Positions 38,101 to 47,644 of a stretch of 64,000 nt of DNA are shown here, piece after piece. Source of the stretch: Glandiceps talaboti (taxonomy: Eukaryota > Hemichordata > Enteropneusta > Spengelidae); NCBI RefSeq assembly GCF_964340395.1, contig NC_135567.1:10436984-10500983 (forward strand). Direction: 5' to 3'. Within the stretch, counting starts at the first letter, position 1; each line of letters starts with the position of its first letter. Under the pieces are notes generated by a model. That model did no database searches and was not told where the DNA came from. It worked only from the letters and a program-made list of their open reading frames with translations. Made by a program: the position numbers and the translations under genes.

Positions 38101-39442
38101 ATCAGATGGACTAGTTACCACATAAGTAATCAAGGTCAACTGAAGAACCAGTGACCCTGGTCCAGAGATCCAGTTACCATGGTGATCTGAAGAACAAGTA
38201 ACCATGGTGATCTGGATGACCAGTTACTATGGTTATCTGCACACTGTATTATAGTATGTAAATAGGTAAAATGGCAGTTCAGCCACTATAAATTTGAGTG
38301 TTGATGGCTGATGTGGAAGCTGTGTTGTGGTGTGACAAACTAGACTCCCTAAGTTACCAGAGAATCAACTGTAACTACGGAGTTAGTTGTTGTGAAGTTA
38401 AGCAGGACAGATCGATCCAATGCTCAAAAGTTTTTTCTGAGTTAAACTACCTGTGTGCTATTACTTAGTATTGTATAATTTAGGTTGTATTTCTATCTTG
38501 TTGTACCATGTTACCATGGCAACACATTATTTTGTTGTTTGTACTTGATTACTATGGTAATCAACTATTTGGTTTCTAAATATTACCACAGAAATGTTAG
38601 CCATTTTGTTGTGCTGTCGCCGTGGTAATGAATTGTTTTCAGGTACTCAGATACCATGGTAGCAATTATTTAGTTAAACTATATTACCATGGTAATTTAA
38701 CCTTTTGTTTCATTGTTACCATGGTTATCAAAATTGTTGCTGTACTTTCACCATATTAGTTGTAAACTTATTTTATTTTATTTTTTTCAAATTGACTCTA
38801 CTTACCGATAGTTTCCATAGTTACATTTTGTTTCCATAGTTACAGTTTGACACATTCACAATATGATGAAGCTTCAGAACAGGCAACCAAAGGCATATAT
38901 GTGAAGATTGCATGTAATATAACGAGGCAAAGCCCATAAGCTCACGCAGGGTAGATTCATTTGTGACTCATTGCCTCACGACGATATTGTAGATAGCGCC
39001 CTCTGTGTGGAGAATGCGCATAGTATATAGAACGTGCATGTGGAGTCATTGTGCCGCAATGCATCCTTGGGTAAAACCACCAAAAACATCTCATAAAGCT
39101 ATCGCATAGTATATAGGACGCCCTCTGTGTGGAGAATGCACATAGTATATAGAACGTGCATGCTTAGTCATTGTGCCGCAATGCATCCTTGGGTAAAGCC
39201 ATAAAAAAATCGCAGAGTATATAGGATGCACATGCGTACTAGTCATTGAGTCGTTATACGTCTGCTGCGTGAGGTATTACTCAGCCACACTTTAGTCCTT
39301 TGTGTAAACATTCACCATATTGCTTATGGTGAGATGAATATTAGACGGCAAATGTTTACAGTAGGAATCGAATTGTGACTGAGCAATTAACATCTCATTT
39401 GCATTTAGTGAATTAGCTGATGACAGCGATAAACAATAAACT
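29067..39442 (+). CDS. ATF2: ATF2/ATF7-type bZIP transcription factor (gene)
   Basis: This is a nuclear transcription factor of the ATF2/ATF7/CREB5 family, which binds CRE/AP-1 sites as a dimer and is activated by JNK and p38. Nine coding exons (29090-29143, 30264-30360, 32115-32242, 33065-33354, 33742-33955, 35137-35276, 36431-36593, 37143-37260, 37564-37727) join in frame to 455 codons. In order: a C2H2 finger (C11, C16, H29, H33), the TPTPTRFLKNCEEVGLFNEL activation motif with phospho-acceptors T54 and T56, a Thr/Ser/Val-rich middle, a Q9 tract (240-248), SEAKM, then the bZIP: basic N329-x7-R337 and heptad leucines 347, 354, 361, 368 and 375, then LLLAHKDCP and a C-terminal EAVATSALTTMA. 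The second ATG (29093) has the better context and matches the MGDD start of ATF7. Vertebrates have three paralogues, so this may be the single pre-duplication gene. Unusual: Met334 replaces the usual Ser/Thr in the basic region. Confidence 0.95.
29174..30101 (+). mobile_element. 928-bp element with TAGTCCCCGC termini and 151-bp internal repeats
   Basis: Left end TAGTCCCCGC (29174-29183) and right end GCGGGGGACTA (30091-30101) are inverted repeats with one extra base. Inside are a GTCCGTGCATCCGTCCGTC tract and then about four units of a 151-bp repeat (AAAGCCATAACTCAGACATG, TTGAACAGATCTCATTCAAA, GTTGGTATTAGGACAGTGTT, GATACGATCCAATATGGCC). It lies wholly within the intron after the ATF2 start exon. 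A truncated second copy is at 41,368-41,596. ORFs in it are by-products of the repeat. Confidence 0.8.
30264..30360 (+). CDS. ATF2: ATF2 exon: second half of the zinc finger
   Basis: Acceptor CTACACAG, donor GTTG|GTAAGT. It encodes RFTNEDHLTVHKQKHEMTLK and then FGPPKLGDVLPV. This supplies both zinc-binding histidines and ends in phase 1. Confidence 0.96.
30962..31749. mobile_element. Fold-back MITE family 1, rearranged copy with nested insertion
   Basis: The left end TTAAAGTGGCCATACGGATG begins at 30,962. A full inverted arm returns to about 31,277, then a second partial arm (31,278-31,420 and 31,663-31,749) ends CATCCGTATGGCCACTT. It looks like two overlapping or recombined copies, the second split by the insertion at 31,421. 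It lies in the ATF2 intron between the finger and activation-domain exons. Confidence 0.85.
31421..31662 (+). mobile_element. 242-bp nested insertion with ATTTTT target duplication
   Basis: The sequence from AGCGCAACTGAACTGAGGTT to GCCATTGGCGGT interrupts the MITE between ATTGATTTTT and CAAGTAGGAAG, words that are contiguous in the other copies. ATTTTT occurs directly on both sides (31415-31420, 31663-31668). It has no terminal inverted repeats, and no ORF was recognised. Confidence 0.75.
32115..32242 (+). CDS. ATF2: ATF2 exon: stress-kinase-regulated activation motif
   Basis: Acceptor ACTTGACAG, donor GGAA|GTGAGT. It encodes ADQTPTPTRFLKNCEEVGLF, then NELPNVNPFEQEFKKASEKQHSE. The two TP sites match the JNK/p38 target threonines (Thr69/Thr71 in human ATF2). 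Confidence 0.97.
32495..32780. repeat. TGTG/TCTG microsatellite within the ATF2 intron
   Basis: Irregular GTGT, GTCT and GTAT units. The 88-154 residue Thr/His ORFs on the minus strand are artefacts. Confidence 0.95.
33065..33354 (+). CDS. ATF2: ATF2 exon: Thr/Ser/Val-rich central region
   Basis: Acceptor TTACTTTGTAG, donor CAGG|GTATGT. It encodes residues 94-189, rich in T, V, S and Q. Little is alignable to vertebrate ATF2 except the ITTQAPS end, which matches the VITQAPS segment. It is retained because the frame is open throughout and both phases fit the neighbouring exons. Confidence 0.88.
33742..33955 (+). CDS. ATF2: ATF2 exon: PNG-T-PVAIPAS segment and polyglutamine
   Basis: Acceptor TTTTTACAG, donor AAGATG|GTAAGG. 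It encodes VLRLPNGTTVPVAIPASVAN, resembling LHLPNGQTMPVAIPAS of ATF2, then nine glutamines all written CAA, then SSSEAKM. A pure CAA run in a coding exon is likely to vary in length between individuals. Confidence 0.94.
34004..34153. mobile_element. 150-bp MITE with 25-bp inverted ends
   Basis: TTTAGTTAATGATATAAACA plus GTAAC at 34004-34028 pairs with 34129-34153 with a single mismatch. It lies in the ATF2 intron, directly before the 51-bp array. No second copy was seen. Confidence 0.85.
34160..35035. repeat. 51-bp minisatellite carrying splice-site-like motifs, ATF2 intron
   Basis: About 17 units read GTGTTATCTTTATTGTGTCT, then ACAGAGCAGACACTGTGTAA, then GGGATGTTTGT. The period equals 17 codons, so a 306-codon frame stays open on the minus strand and 244 codons on the plus strand. 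Neither has a family resemblance. Each unit presents a pyrimidine-rich TCTACAG and, 12 bases on, GTAAGT or GTAAGG, which resemble 3' and 5' splice sites. The array lies between true exons ending at 33,955 and starting at 35,137. Confidence 0.95.
35137..35276 (+). CDS. ATF2: ATF2 exon: KLKAALTQ and acidic linker
   Basis: Acceptor TTATTTCAG, donor GAAC|GTAAGT. It encodes KLKAALTQGNMHVMSQAVEV, continuing to RQQQEEEEEDLLMEQQ and HVHVEPQR. The first residues match RLKAALTQ of vertebrate ATF2. Confidence 0.95.
35480..35735 (+). mobile_element. Possible retroposon 3' tail in ATF2 intron
   Basis: The segment ends in AAATAAACAAAAATAAATAA, a simple A-rich tail typical of non-LTR retroposons, preceded by TATATTGTGCAATTGCATG. 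No reverse-transcriptase ORF is present. Call based on the tail alone. Confidence 0.35.
35745..36125. repeat. Tandem plus dispersed repeat with TTGTCACTACTC palindromic core
   Basis: Three units of roughly 110-120 bp carry TTATTTTGTC-AATGTGAAAG, TTGAAAAGTTCAGTA and AAAATGAGTGACCTAAGGGG followed by CCTTGTCACT. The last runs into TCTAGCATCTCGTAATGACA, whose partner arms make a fold-back core also seen at 55,600-55,690 and 60,585-60,650. A single relative of the tandem unit lies at 35,283-35,360. Confidence 0.75.
36431..36593 (+). CDS. ATF2: ATF2 exon: basic region and start of the leucine zipper
   Basis: Acceptor TTTTTTTAAG, donor CTACAG-type TTACAG|GTAGGT. It encodes TRRRRNTDDDPDQRRKKFLE, then RNRAAAMRCRNKKKQWITSL, then EGKAEELNKTNQQLQ. 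The DNA-contacting N329, A332, A333, C336 and R337 are all present. Met334 is unusual. Confidence 0.97.
37143..37260 (+). CDS. ATF2: ATF2 exon: leucine zipper end
   Basis: Acceptor TTATTTCAG, donor GTCAG|GTAAGG. It encodes NEVTTLRNEVAHLKQLLLAH, then KDCPITMLQQKSTQHHIVS. It is nearly identical to ATF2/ATF7 through KDCP. Confidence 0.97.
37265..37505. repeat. Tandem repeat, 50-60 bp, with CTCF-core-like words, last ATF2 intron
   Basis: Four units each start with an AGCNCCCNNTAGNG word (37287-37300, 37342-37356, 37395-37408, 37449-37463). On the minus strand the last reads CCTCTAGGGGGCGCT, one mismatch from the CTCF core CCASYAGRKGGCR. The units continue with GATGAAATGGACCCTGGTAA-like sequence. 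Confidence 0.8.
37564..37727 (+). CDS. ATF2: ATF2 last coding exon and stop
   Basis: Acceptor TTATTTTCAG. It encodes 54 residues ending QTAQSSVSAN with stop TAA at 37725-37727. The AAEAVATSALTTMA segment matches the conserved C-terminal AAEAVATSVLTQMA of ATF7/ATF2, confirming the last exon. Confidence 0.95.
37728..39442 (+). other. ATF2: Probable ATF2 3' UTR with polyadenylation signal
   Basis: No further acceptor or ORF follows the stop. The first good AATAAA on this strand is at 39437-39442, which would give a UTR of about 1.7 kb. It holds ten or so ATGG-centred palindromes (38,089-38,730) and a duplicated segment near 38,990-39,180 (GTATATAGAACGTGCATG, TCATTGTGCCGCAATGCATC). Confidence 0.6.
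38089..38728. promoter_or_regulatory. Cluster of RFX X-box-like palindromes
   Basis: GTTACCATGGTGAT (38089, 38173), GTAACCATGGTGAT (38198), GTTACTATGGTTAT (38223), GTTACCATGGCAAC (38510-38523, a full match to the RFX consensus), GATTACTATGGTAATC (38548) and GTTACCATGGTTAT (38715). Their function inside a probable 3' UTR is unknown. They may simply be a repeat. Confidence 0.5.
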
Positions 39443-40140
39443 ACCCTCAACATTTATCATTTATCTTTATTGAACGTAAAAATTATCAAAATCATAAGAC
39501 AGTTTGAAGTCAAAGCTCTCAGTTTATCAACAGCACCCTCTATCATAGCGTGAACAAGACTGACAGTTTGAAGTCAAAAGCTCTGTTTATCAACAGCGCC
39601 CTCTATCATAGCGTGAACCAAGACTGACAGTTTGTAGTCAAAAGCTCTTAGCTTATCAAAGCATGTTGGTTAAAATTTTAATACTCAACATATGTATTAT
39701 TAAATCTTCACATATATGCCTCCTGTTCCCTGTGGTTTCAGCCATGCAAAGAGATATTTAACCTTTAACCTTTCACCTTATATGATATGCTAATTTTTTT
39801 TTCCGAAAAAAATCCTTTGATTATAATGTTTTGACACATCATTTCAATTAATGTTGATTTGAAAAATTGATTAAATTTTTAATAATTCAATCATGTTATC
39901 CTTTTTTGTTTCAAAATTGGCCATCATTACAATTATTTCATTAAAAATGTATTTTTCATTATATTTACCATCAATAATATAGGAAAGATACTTGTGTACA
40001 ATGTTCTTCGATGAAAGTTTATTAAATCGTTTCATCATTTTTGTAGTGTTTCTTCAAATTTGGCCATATTTAGAAATTGCTTCCATTATATTTAGCATGT
40101 CCAAAAAACACATGCGTACGACACCTAAAATTTTGTTCAA
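39443..40140. other. Unassigned AT-rich sequence after ATF2
   Basis: Two short copies of a CAGTTTGAAGTCAAA-GCTC and CAGCGCCCTCTATCATAGCG unit occur at 39,500-39,650. Otherwise nothing was recognised. Confidence 0.5.
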
Positions 40141-40680
40141 AAAATCCATTTTTGATAAAATAGGATATCTGTAACCTCGATTTTGTAAAATTTCGATTCA
40201 AAATTGCATTGGCCATATTTCAATTTTCGTAAAGTTCTCATAATTTGTAGTTTTTCTTCAATATTTACAAACACAAATAATTTCATTAGAGGAGTTGTAT
40301 ATTTTGCATTGTTTTTAACAAATACAGTTAAGGAAAAACTCCTGCGTACGACACAACATATTGTACAAAAAATTTGATTTTCGTGAAATAGTACCTCAGT
40401 TTTGTTCAATTTTGGTTAAAAAATGGCCATATTTACTGTGTCATTAATGCATTTTCCATGGTTAGCATATACATGTATAGTAAAATGTGAACTCACACTT
40501 ACTTTTCCTGCATACGACATCCAGCATATTGTACAAAAAATTCAATTTTCATGAAATAGTACCTCAGTTTTGTTCAATTTTGATTCAAAAATGGCCTTAT
40601 TTACTGTGTCATTACAGATGTATATTCTAGGGTTAGCATAAATAGTAAAATGTGAACTCGCACTTACTTTTCAAAAAAAA
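40140..40680. repeat. Diverged tandem repeat, about 165-bp unit
   Basis: Three or four units share TTTTCNTGAAATAGTACCTC, AGTTTTGTTCAATTTTG, AAAAATGGCCATATTTACTG and ATAGTAAAATGTGAACTC. Confidence 0.8.
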
Positions 40681-40844
40681 ATTATTTAATCTGTCATCGT
40701 TTGAATATTTTTCACCATCCGGCTCACTTTAACGGTGATGTCGGGAAATGCAAGTATTTTTGTTGTAAAATATTTTTTCCTATTTTCAGAGAAATGTGTA
40801 CTTCAGCCGTGTTTATTTTGAATAATAATATTTCAGGCAAATGA

Positions 40845-41215
40845 TTGGTTAGTAGGCTTATGTTATGAATATTGATGAAAATATCAAGCAAGTGATTGGT
40901 CAGTTTAATCAAGTTATGAATATTAATGAGAGATACTCAGAAAGAAAGTATGACAAAAAATTTGAATACATTATCAAGTGAATGATTGGTTACCGTGACC
41001 AAGCTCTAAAAATCTATGACGAATGTAATTGGCTAGTCATATAAAGTGATAGATGTTGAAGCAACCAAGCAAATGATTGGTTAGTATGGCAAAGATTTGC
41101 ATATTAGTGATGGCATCAGATATGTGATTGGTTAATCTTCACAAGATATGAATATTAATCATTGTACTAGGCATGCTATTGGTTAATTCAATCAGACTAT
41201 TCAGGTTAAAGATTG
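40845..41215. repeat. CCAAT-type degenerate tandem repeat, block 1
   Basis: Roughly 55-60 bp units with GTGATTGGTTAGTNTG, ATCAAGTTATGAATATTAAT and an AGGCAAG word. Each unit contains ATTGG, the inverse of CCAAT. The series resumes at 42,320 beyond a different sequence. Confidence 0.8.
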
Positions 41216-41367
41216 TAAATATTAAAAGAACTACAGATAAAAGAGGCAGTGTTCACCAGAAGACTACGTGTAACATATTCATTTACAATCAAAGTTGATC
41301 ATTGTGCAAGTTTAGGTTGTTGCTGCTTTACTTGATAGATAAGAACACTTTTACTGAACACACACCA

Positions 41368-41596
41368 TGATCTCATTCAAAGTTGGTATTAGGAGAGTGT
41401 TCTATGACATACATGTGCATATCCATTTTCATCGTGATATGATCCCCCATACCCGACCAATCCTTTATTGTTGTAGGCATGTTCCATGTCCAACAAGCAC
41501 ACGCAACATATCTAAGTCTGCTTGATTTAGGTTCACAAGTGTTGTTGCGTGATCAGAGTAGTGATAATTCCTTGAAACCCAATCATAGCGGGGACT
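41368..41596 (+). mobile_element. TAGTCCCCGC element, 5'-truncated copy
   Basis: It matches 29,876-30,110 closely: TGATCTCATTCAAAGTTGGT, CCATACCCGACC, GGCATGTTCCATGTCCAACA, TTTAGGTTCACAAGTGTTGT, and the right end AATCATAGCGGGGACT. The left end and most internal repeats are missing. The ORF at 41,479-41,802 starts inside it and is not a gene. Confidence 0.85.
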
Positions 41597-42319
41597 TTGT
41601 CATTCTCAATGACTTGTTGTTCTTAAACACAGAACTGCCCTATATAAAGAGGATTATGGCTAATCTATGCAAATGCAGGAAATTCAAACTGCTGTACAGA
41701 GCACTAGCTTCTGGGTCTTGTTTTCAGCATTTTTTCTGTGCTCCGAGAAACACACAGGTCATTGTCATGTACAAATTGTTTATGAATGTCGTAGGATGGT
41801 AACTTGAAACACAAATTAGTTGAAAATCAGTCTGTTTGTTTCATAGAATGAAAAAAAAACCTTTCCAAATAACACAAATTCCCCTGCAAACAGCTGCTTA
41901 GATTGTGTGTCATTCAGGATTATTCAAATATGCGGCATTTGCATGTGAAAAATTCAGATATAGGGAATGTTTATATTTTGGTGATTACTTGCCAGTGAGT
42001 CATCACAAGTTCTCCACCTCCAAACATACAGTCAGTCATATGCAAAGTAGGGTCCCAGGCGCCGCCAGTTGTATGTTTAAGGGTAGTTTCAAGAGCTGAA
42101 TTGACTTACACAGAACTCGCTCTTAAATAACAAGCCTGCTGTGTTCAGTAATAAAATTGCTCTGATCTAGTGAAACAAAACAGTATTCTAATAACTCAAC
42201 AAATGATCCACATTGATCGTCAAATGCATATGTTATGTACAGTGTTCTGGCAAGCACACCCTGTTTTAACTGTAGGTGCTAAAGCCAGACAACTAGATGA
42301 GTATCAATTATTTGTTATC

Positions 42320-42760
42320 ATCCATCTGATTGGTCAGTCTCAAGGATTTTGACTGACAACTATGTTACAAAGCATGCGATTGGTTCGTATGATCAGGTTT
42401 TGAATAATAATGAGATTGTCGGGCAAGTGATTGGTTTGTATGATCAGGCAAGTGATTGGTTCGTATGATCAGGTTCTGAATATTAAGTTATCAGGCAAAA
42501 TATTTGTTCATTTGATCAAGTTTGATCGATTAATTTGTTAGCTTGACAAAATTATGAATATTTATGTTACCAGGCGTATGATTGGTTACCATGATCTAGC
42601 TATGAATATTAATTATATTAGCAGACATTTTATTGGTTACTTTTTGATAAATTTATCCATATTGGTTGTTATCTGGCAGTCGATTGGATAGTACTGCTTG
42701 GCTATGTATGTTAATTATGTTATAAGGCATTTGATTGGTCAGAAGACAATAAAGAAAATT
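42320..42760. repeat. CCAAT-type degenerate tandem repeat, block 2
   Basis: A continuation of the family at 40,845, with GCGATTGGTTCGTATGATCA and TTTTGAATAATAATGAG-like words. Confidence 0.8.
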
Positions 42761-43480
42761 AGAATAGGAAAACGGTTTAGAATTGAACCAGAACAGATTC
42801 ATGAATATTAAAAAATGTGAAAATATGAGAATACTTTAAATAATTTGAATATATTTTATGTAAGTTTTTTAAAACTTTGAGGATTTCATGACAAATTTAT
42901 TAGCGTAGCTAAAAGTGACACAGTCTAGATTTGGGGTCAAAGTGCACTGAAAGTCATTGTATAAAATGCACACAAAAAATTATGAAAAGTCCAGTCAGAC
43001 GTATTTCTGCTTCTTGTACACTTGCATTGATTACTGCTATGAACATAAAGTAAAAGTCCAGTCAGACATATTTTTGCCTTTAGTACACTTGTATTGTTAT
43101 GTAAATATCCGCAAACAGGTATGCTGATAATGACCCTTGGCTATGTGATAGTGTGATAATGTGCGCAAAGTTTACATATATTACTATATTCAAATGAAGT
43201 CATTATGTAAATGAGCATTTTTTACACCTATGATAATAGGGCGTGGCTATGTGATAGTGTGATCATGTATGCTAGGTTTACCAATCGCGATAGTCAAAAA
43301 AAGTTGTTATCTATATAAACATGCACTCAGTACTTATGTGAACACTGGAGTGAACATTAACATAATTTGTATATTATGTTAATGTCCACAAGCAGGTCGA
43401 TGTCACCCATGGGATGGGGGGGGGGGCGGTTGTGGCTAAATTCATGGGTTGATGGTGATAGCGTTACAAGTGATCTGTTA
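42761..43480. other. Unassigned AT-rich sequence
   Basis: No gene was recognised. A short duplication (GTCCAGTCAGACGTATTT-TG) lies at 42,990-43,080 and a G run near 43,418. Confidence 0.5.
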
Positions 43481-43487
43481 GCAGTGA

Positions 43488-44005
43488 AATAAAATCACAG
43501 ATCACATTGTAGAGAATACAACTATCCTAAAATTACATTATTTAAACAAAAGCACTGGATGCTTGCCCATGTGAGGGCGCTAACCCGAGTAAATACGGTA
43601 CTTTCAGTGAATTTAGTAAAATCACATCGCAATGTCAAGTGTACAAGTACAATTATTCTAAAATAGACATTGTCTAAAAAAAAGCACTGGGTGCTTGCCC
43701 GTGTGAGGGCGCTAACCCAAGTAAATACGGTACTTTCAGTGAATTTAGTAAAATCACATCACAATGTCGAGTGTACAAGTACAACTATTCTAAAATAGAC
43801 ATTGTCTAAAAAAAAGCACTGGGTGCTTGCCCGTGTGAGGGCGCTAACCCAAGTAAATACGGTACTTTCAGTGAATTTAGTAAAATCACATCACAATGTC
43901 GAGTGTTCAAGTACAACTATTCTAAAATAGACATTGTCTAAACAAAAGCACTGGGTGCTTGCCCGTGTGAGGGGGCTAACGCAAGTAAATACGGTACTTT
44001 CAAAT
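43488..44005. repeat. Tandem repeat, 131-134 bp unit, four copies
   Basis: The unit contains AAAGCACTGGGTGCTTGCCC, GTGTGAGGGCGCTAACCC, AAGTAAATACGGTACTTTCA and ACAATGTCGAGTGTACAAGT. Starts of GCACTGG are at 43552, 43683, 43817 and 43949. Confidence 0.95.
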
Positions 44006-44177
44006 TACAGACTGTGTCCTTTTAATGTCCCCTTGTATTGTCCAAGACAGTAAAGCAATCTCCCTGGATATTTTTTTTCAGTTTATAAATGTAAGTTATA
44101 AAAGCCCAGTTGAAGTGTGGTTTTGATGTTGATAAGTTTTCCATTTTATTTTAGTTTGAAAAAGTTTAATACAATGT

Positions 44178-44479
44178 CGGTAATCGAGGCTTTGGTTTAC
44201 TAAGATAGACACAAACTAAATCTATTGTTCTTCAATGTAGTAGATTACACAAGTGAGTGATAGTGGTTCCTCTGTTGTGTGATTCTAATCACCCTGTGAT
44301 CAAGATAGTGTAAACATTGGAAGTCCCAAAACAGTACACTGCAAGTTTATGGAGTACAGAGACCCCCTCCAAAGTAATTAAACCAGTGTACATTCATTAG
44401 CTTATCACTGTTGTATCAACTTGTTGTGACAATAGTTTTAGTTTGTGTCTATCTTAGTAAACCGAAGCCATGATTACCG
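44178..44479. mobile_element. MITE with about 40-bp inverted ends
   Basis: The left end CGGTAATCGAGGCTTTGGTT, then TACTAAGATAGACACAAACT, is mirrored by AGTTTGTGTCTATCTTAGTA, then AACCGAAGCCATGATTACCG. Related single ends occur near 51,362-51,420 and 61,162-61,200. Confidence 0.88.
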
Positions 44480-44824
44480 GAGTAGTTATATCTGGGATGG
44501 ATAACGAGGGGTTTGAAAGTCCATTGCCTATCTGAAAGGTATAGAACAGAGCTCTTGTACTTCTGTGAGAAAGTAACTGACAAAGTGAAAATTTATTTGA
44601 AAATGTATTTATAATATATCAAAATTCAGTGCACATAGCAATGATAAAATCAAAAAAATTGAGAGTCTTTTGCTTTTTGCAAAAGAACTGTAAGCAGTGC
44701 TATGCCAATCCAGTGCAGTGCTTTCTTTCTTACCATGCTTACAGTGGTTAAGTCTCACAGAACATGAGAGCTGTACGTTATATCCCAAACATTCAAGCCC
44801 TTAGTTATCTACCTTAGACAATAT

Positions 44825-45181
44825 TTAAAGCGGTCATATGGATGAGGATTGGGTACTCATTTTGGATTTTGAATTTATAACACAATTTTATCATGGCTTC
44901 CTACTTGAAAAAATCAATGTGAAACGTAATTGACCAAGTCTGTGTACGTGTAACTCAGTACATTGCAAAAAGCTAAAAATGTATAAAACGTTTGTTATTG
45001 TACGTAAAATAACAAAGATTTTGCACTTTTGATAACCTTTTGCAATTTATTGAGTTACAAACAAGGACTTGGCATATGTTGCTTCACATTGATTTTTTCA
45101 AGTAGGAAGCCATGATAAAATTATTTCATAAATTAAAAATACTAAATAAATACGCAATGCTTATCCATATGACCACTTTAA
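44825..45181. mobile_element. Fold-back MITE family 1, complete copy
   Basis: TTAAAGCGGTCATATGGATG at the left and CATATGACCACTTTAA at the right, with TTAA at both ends and arms complementary for over 120 bp. Confidence 0.92.
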
Positions 45182-45379
45182 CGCACCACCACCACCACCT
45201 ACATAAGTTGTAGTATTAATTTAGACAACTACGAGCTAGTCTAGATGTTATCTGAGACATTGAATCTGAAGACCTCGCCGCCGCCCCCCCCCCCCCTCCC
45301 CCAGCTAGCTCAATCAGTAATCATGCACCAAAAGTTCATGTAAATGAGTAAACCCCCAGCTGTTTGAACGATGTCAATT

Positions 45380-45570
45380 GTAAGCAGCATCCTGAGCTGA
45401 TAAATATACCATATTTGGACATAAATATACCATATATGGACATAAATATACCATATATGGACATAAATATACCATATTTGGACATGATGTAAATGTCCTC
45501 AATAAACACTAACTTATCATAGAATTCTGTGATTGATTACCAAAGACATGATGTTAATAATCTGTGTGAA
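45380..45570 (+). repeat. Dispersed repeat family B, copy 2, with four CArG boxes
   Basis: A 21-bp unit, ACCATATNTGGACATAAATA, is amplified four times within an otherwise single-copy match to 7,070-7,235. CArG boxes are at 45409-45418, 45430-45439, 45451-45460 and 45472-45481. Confidence 0.85.
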
Positions 45571-47130
45571 AACATTGTTTGAATTTGAAATTTCATCTCT
45601 GAACCTCTTTAAGCTAGACGTGGGGAGAGACTTGAAGTCACAGATAACATCAAGACTAACTAGAAACCAAAGTTATTATATTCATTTTGATGTAATCTTA
45701 GTATTTTAGTGTATATTTTATTCATCATCATTGCCAAATCAAATTGTAATAGGAAGGTGCACCTCAAAAGTGTAGACTGAAAACGTCGAGGGCGCTCTTT
45801 AAATATCTAAATTTGCAGTAGCGCCCTCAACGGCAGTTGTTTCCTACGTGGATTTGCATAAGCGTCTAATTTAAGAGATGTTTCAAGACTTTAAAAACTT
45901 CAGTTTTTGCCAAGAAGCTTTTCATAACCAAAAGTATTTTTTTTCTAGTTGGTTTGTAAAACTTTCACTCATTTATCATGACATTCACACATTTCTCGAC
46001 AGCTATTTTGAAATCGTGAGACTGATATTCAAAAATGTAAAATAGATGTCATTTAATTTCAGCAGTACAAATAATATGTAAGTTAGGGAGTCCAATACTT
46101 GTCCTAACCTTAAGTTACCACATATTAACTCCCTAGGTTGAAGACAACCGAGTATGTTTGTAGGAAAAGTCCACTTTTATGCATTGACAGAATTATTGTC
46201 GGGTAGTATCAAAAAGTTTGCTTAGTGAACAATACCCCAAATCCAGGACTTCTTTGGTTTCTAATAAACTTATTTAAAGTTTTATGCAAAGCAGCAACAT
46301 TTTTTTTCAGTCTTTTGAGGTGCATCCAACCTCTCACCCCCATTCCATGAAAATAGATTGCACCTCTGCAGTGAAAACAATGGGGTTATACCAATACACG
46401 GGGGTGAGAGGGGTAAAATACTCAATCATACATATATCAATATATTGTTCTATAGATTTTCATTCATATAAATATATCGTATTTGACTATTCCCAACTGT
46501 TACAATTTATATTGTATCGATATTTTTATTTTTCATTTTGTCAGCATTAGTCAGAAATCCAGTTTGTTATGTTTTCCCCCATCATACATAAATTTACATT
46601 GACCTGCACCAACAAGAACATGCTGTGTGATTGGACAATATCGTACCATATTTTTTCCAATGTTGTTCCTGATTGGTTGATTGTCATAGAATGTATTCAA
46701 AAGTCACTCAGATTCATAACATGGTTTGTGATTGGACAGAGTGTTTGAAAATGTGTGATCTTAATTGGTCAATTTTTTTCTGTTGAATAAGCCAATCAAA
46801 TACAACCACTTTCACTGTTGTAGATCGATAACAAGGATCGTGATTGGACAGAGTGTTGAAGAGACTTGGTCCTGATTGACATGTGACAGCAGTGTCTAGT
46901 AATTCAATAACAGAAAATGTTATTGGCTAGTAAATTCAAGCATTTGATTGGCAGACTACAACCTAATGGATACTAATTAACCAATCAGGGTCAATTTTGC
47001 AGAACTGGTGCAGGTCATGTCTATGAAAGGGGTTGACTGCTGTGTGAGGGCGCTCTGTCACACCTTAGTCTGTCACATGATGTAATATAAAATTTGCATT
47101 TGTCATTTTTTGAGTTGAGATTTCAGCTGA
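45571..47130. other. Unassigned sequence with CCAAT-type repeats
   Basis: Several GATTGG words (reverse CCAAT) recur at 46,628-46,980 in degenerate units with TGTGATTGGACAGAGTGTT. No exon was recognised. Confidence 0.5.
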
Positions 47131-47149
47131 CAAATATAAAACGAGTATT

Positions 47150-47610
47150 TCTTATCAGTATGACTTGTCTCTATTCTTTGACCGTGTGTGACACCCCCTG
47201 TCACCATGTTTGAGACCCATTGTATAACTGTGTAACCCTGTGTCACCATGTTTGCTACCCATTGTATGTGTGGCACCCCGTCACCATGTTTGCTACCCAT
47301 TGTATGAGTGTGTGACACCCCGTCACCATGTTTGATACCCGTTGTGAGTGTGAGACCCTCTGTGTCACCATGTTTGATAACCGCTGTATGAGTGCGAGAC
47401 CCTGTCATGTTTGATACCCATTGTATGAGTGTTGGTGAGACCATGTCACCATGTTTGATACCCGTTGTATGAGTGCGTGAGACCCTGTGTCACCATGTTT
47501 GATACCCGTTGTATGAGTGTTTGTGAGACCCTGTGTCATGTTTGATACTGGTTGTAAGAGTGTATGTGAGACCCTCTGTGTTATCATGTTTGATACCTGT
47601 TGTCTACAGT
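47150..47610. repeat. Minisatellite, about 40-48 bp unit, ten copies
   Basis: The unit contains TGTCACCATGTTTGATACCC and GTTGTATGAGTGTGTGAGAC. Unit length varies. Minus-strand ORFs at 47,103-47,587 are artefacts. Confidence 0.92.
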
Positions 47611-47644
47611 ACAGCTACAGAATCCCCTTCTTACTGTCCCAGTG

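Noticed and set aside
41479-41802. 107-codon ORF MFHVQQAHATYLS...
   Set aside because: Its first half is the right end of a transposable element also found at 29,970. No coding signature beyond it.
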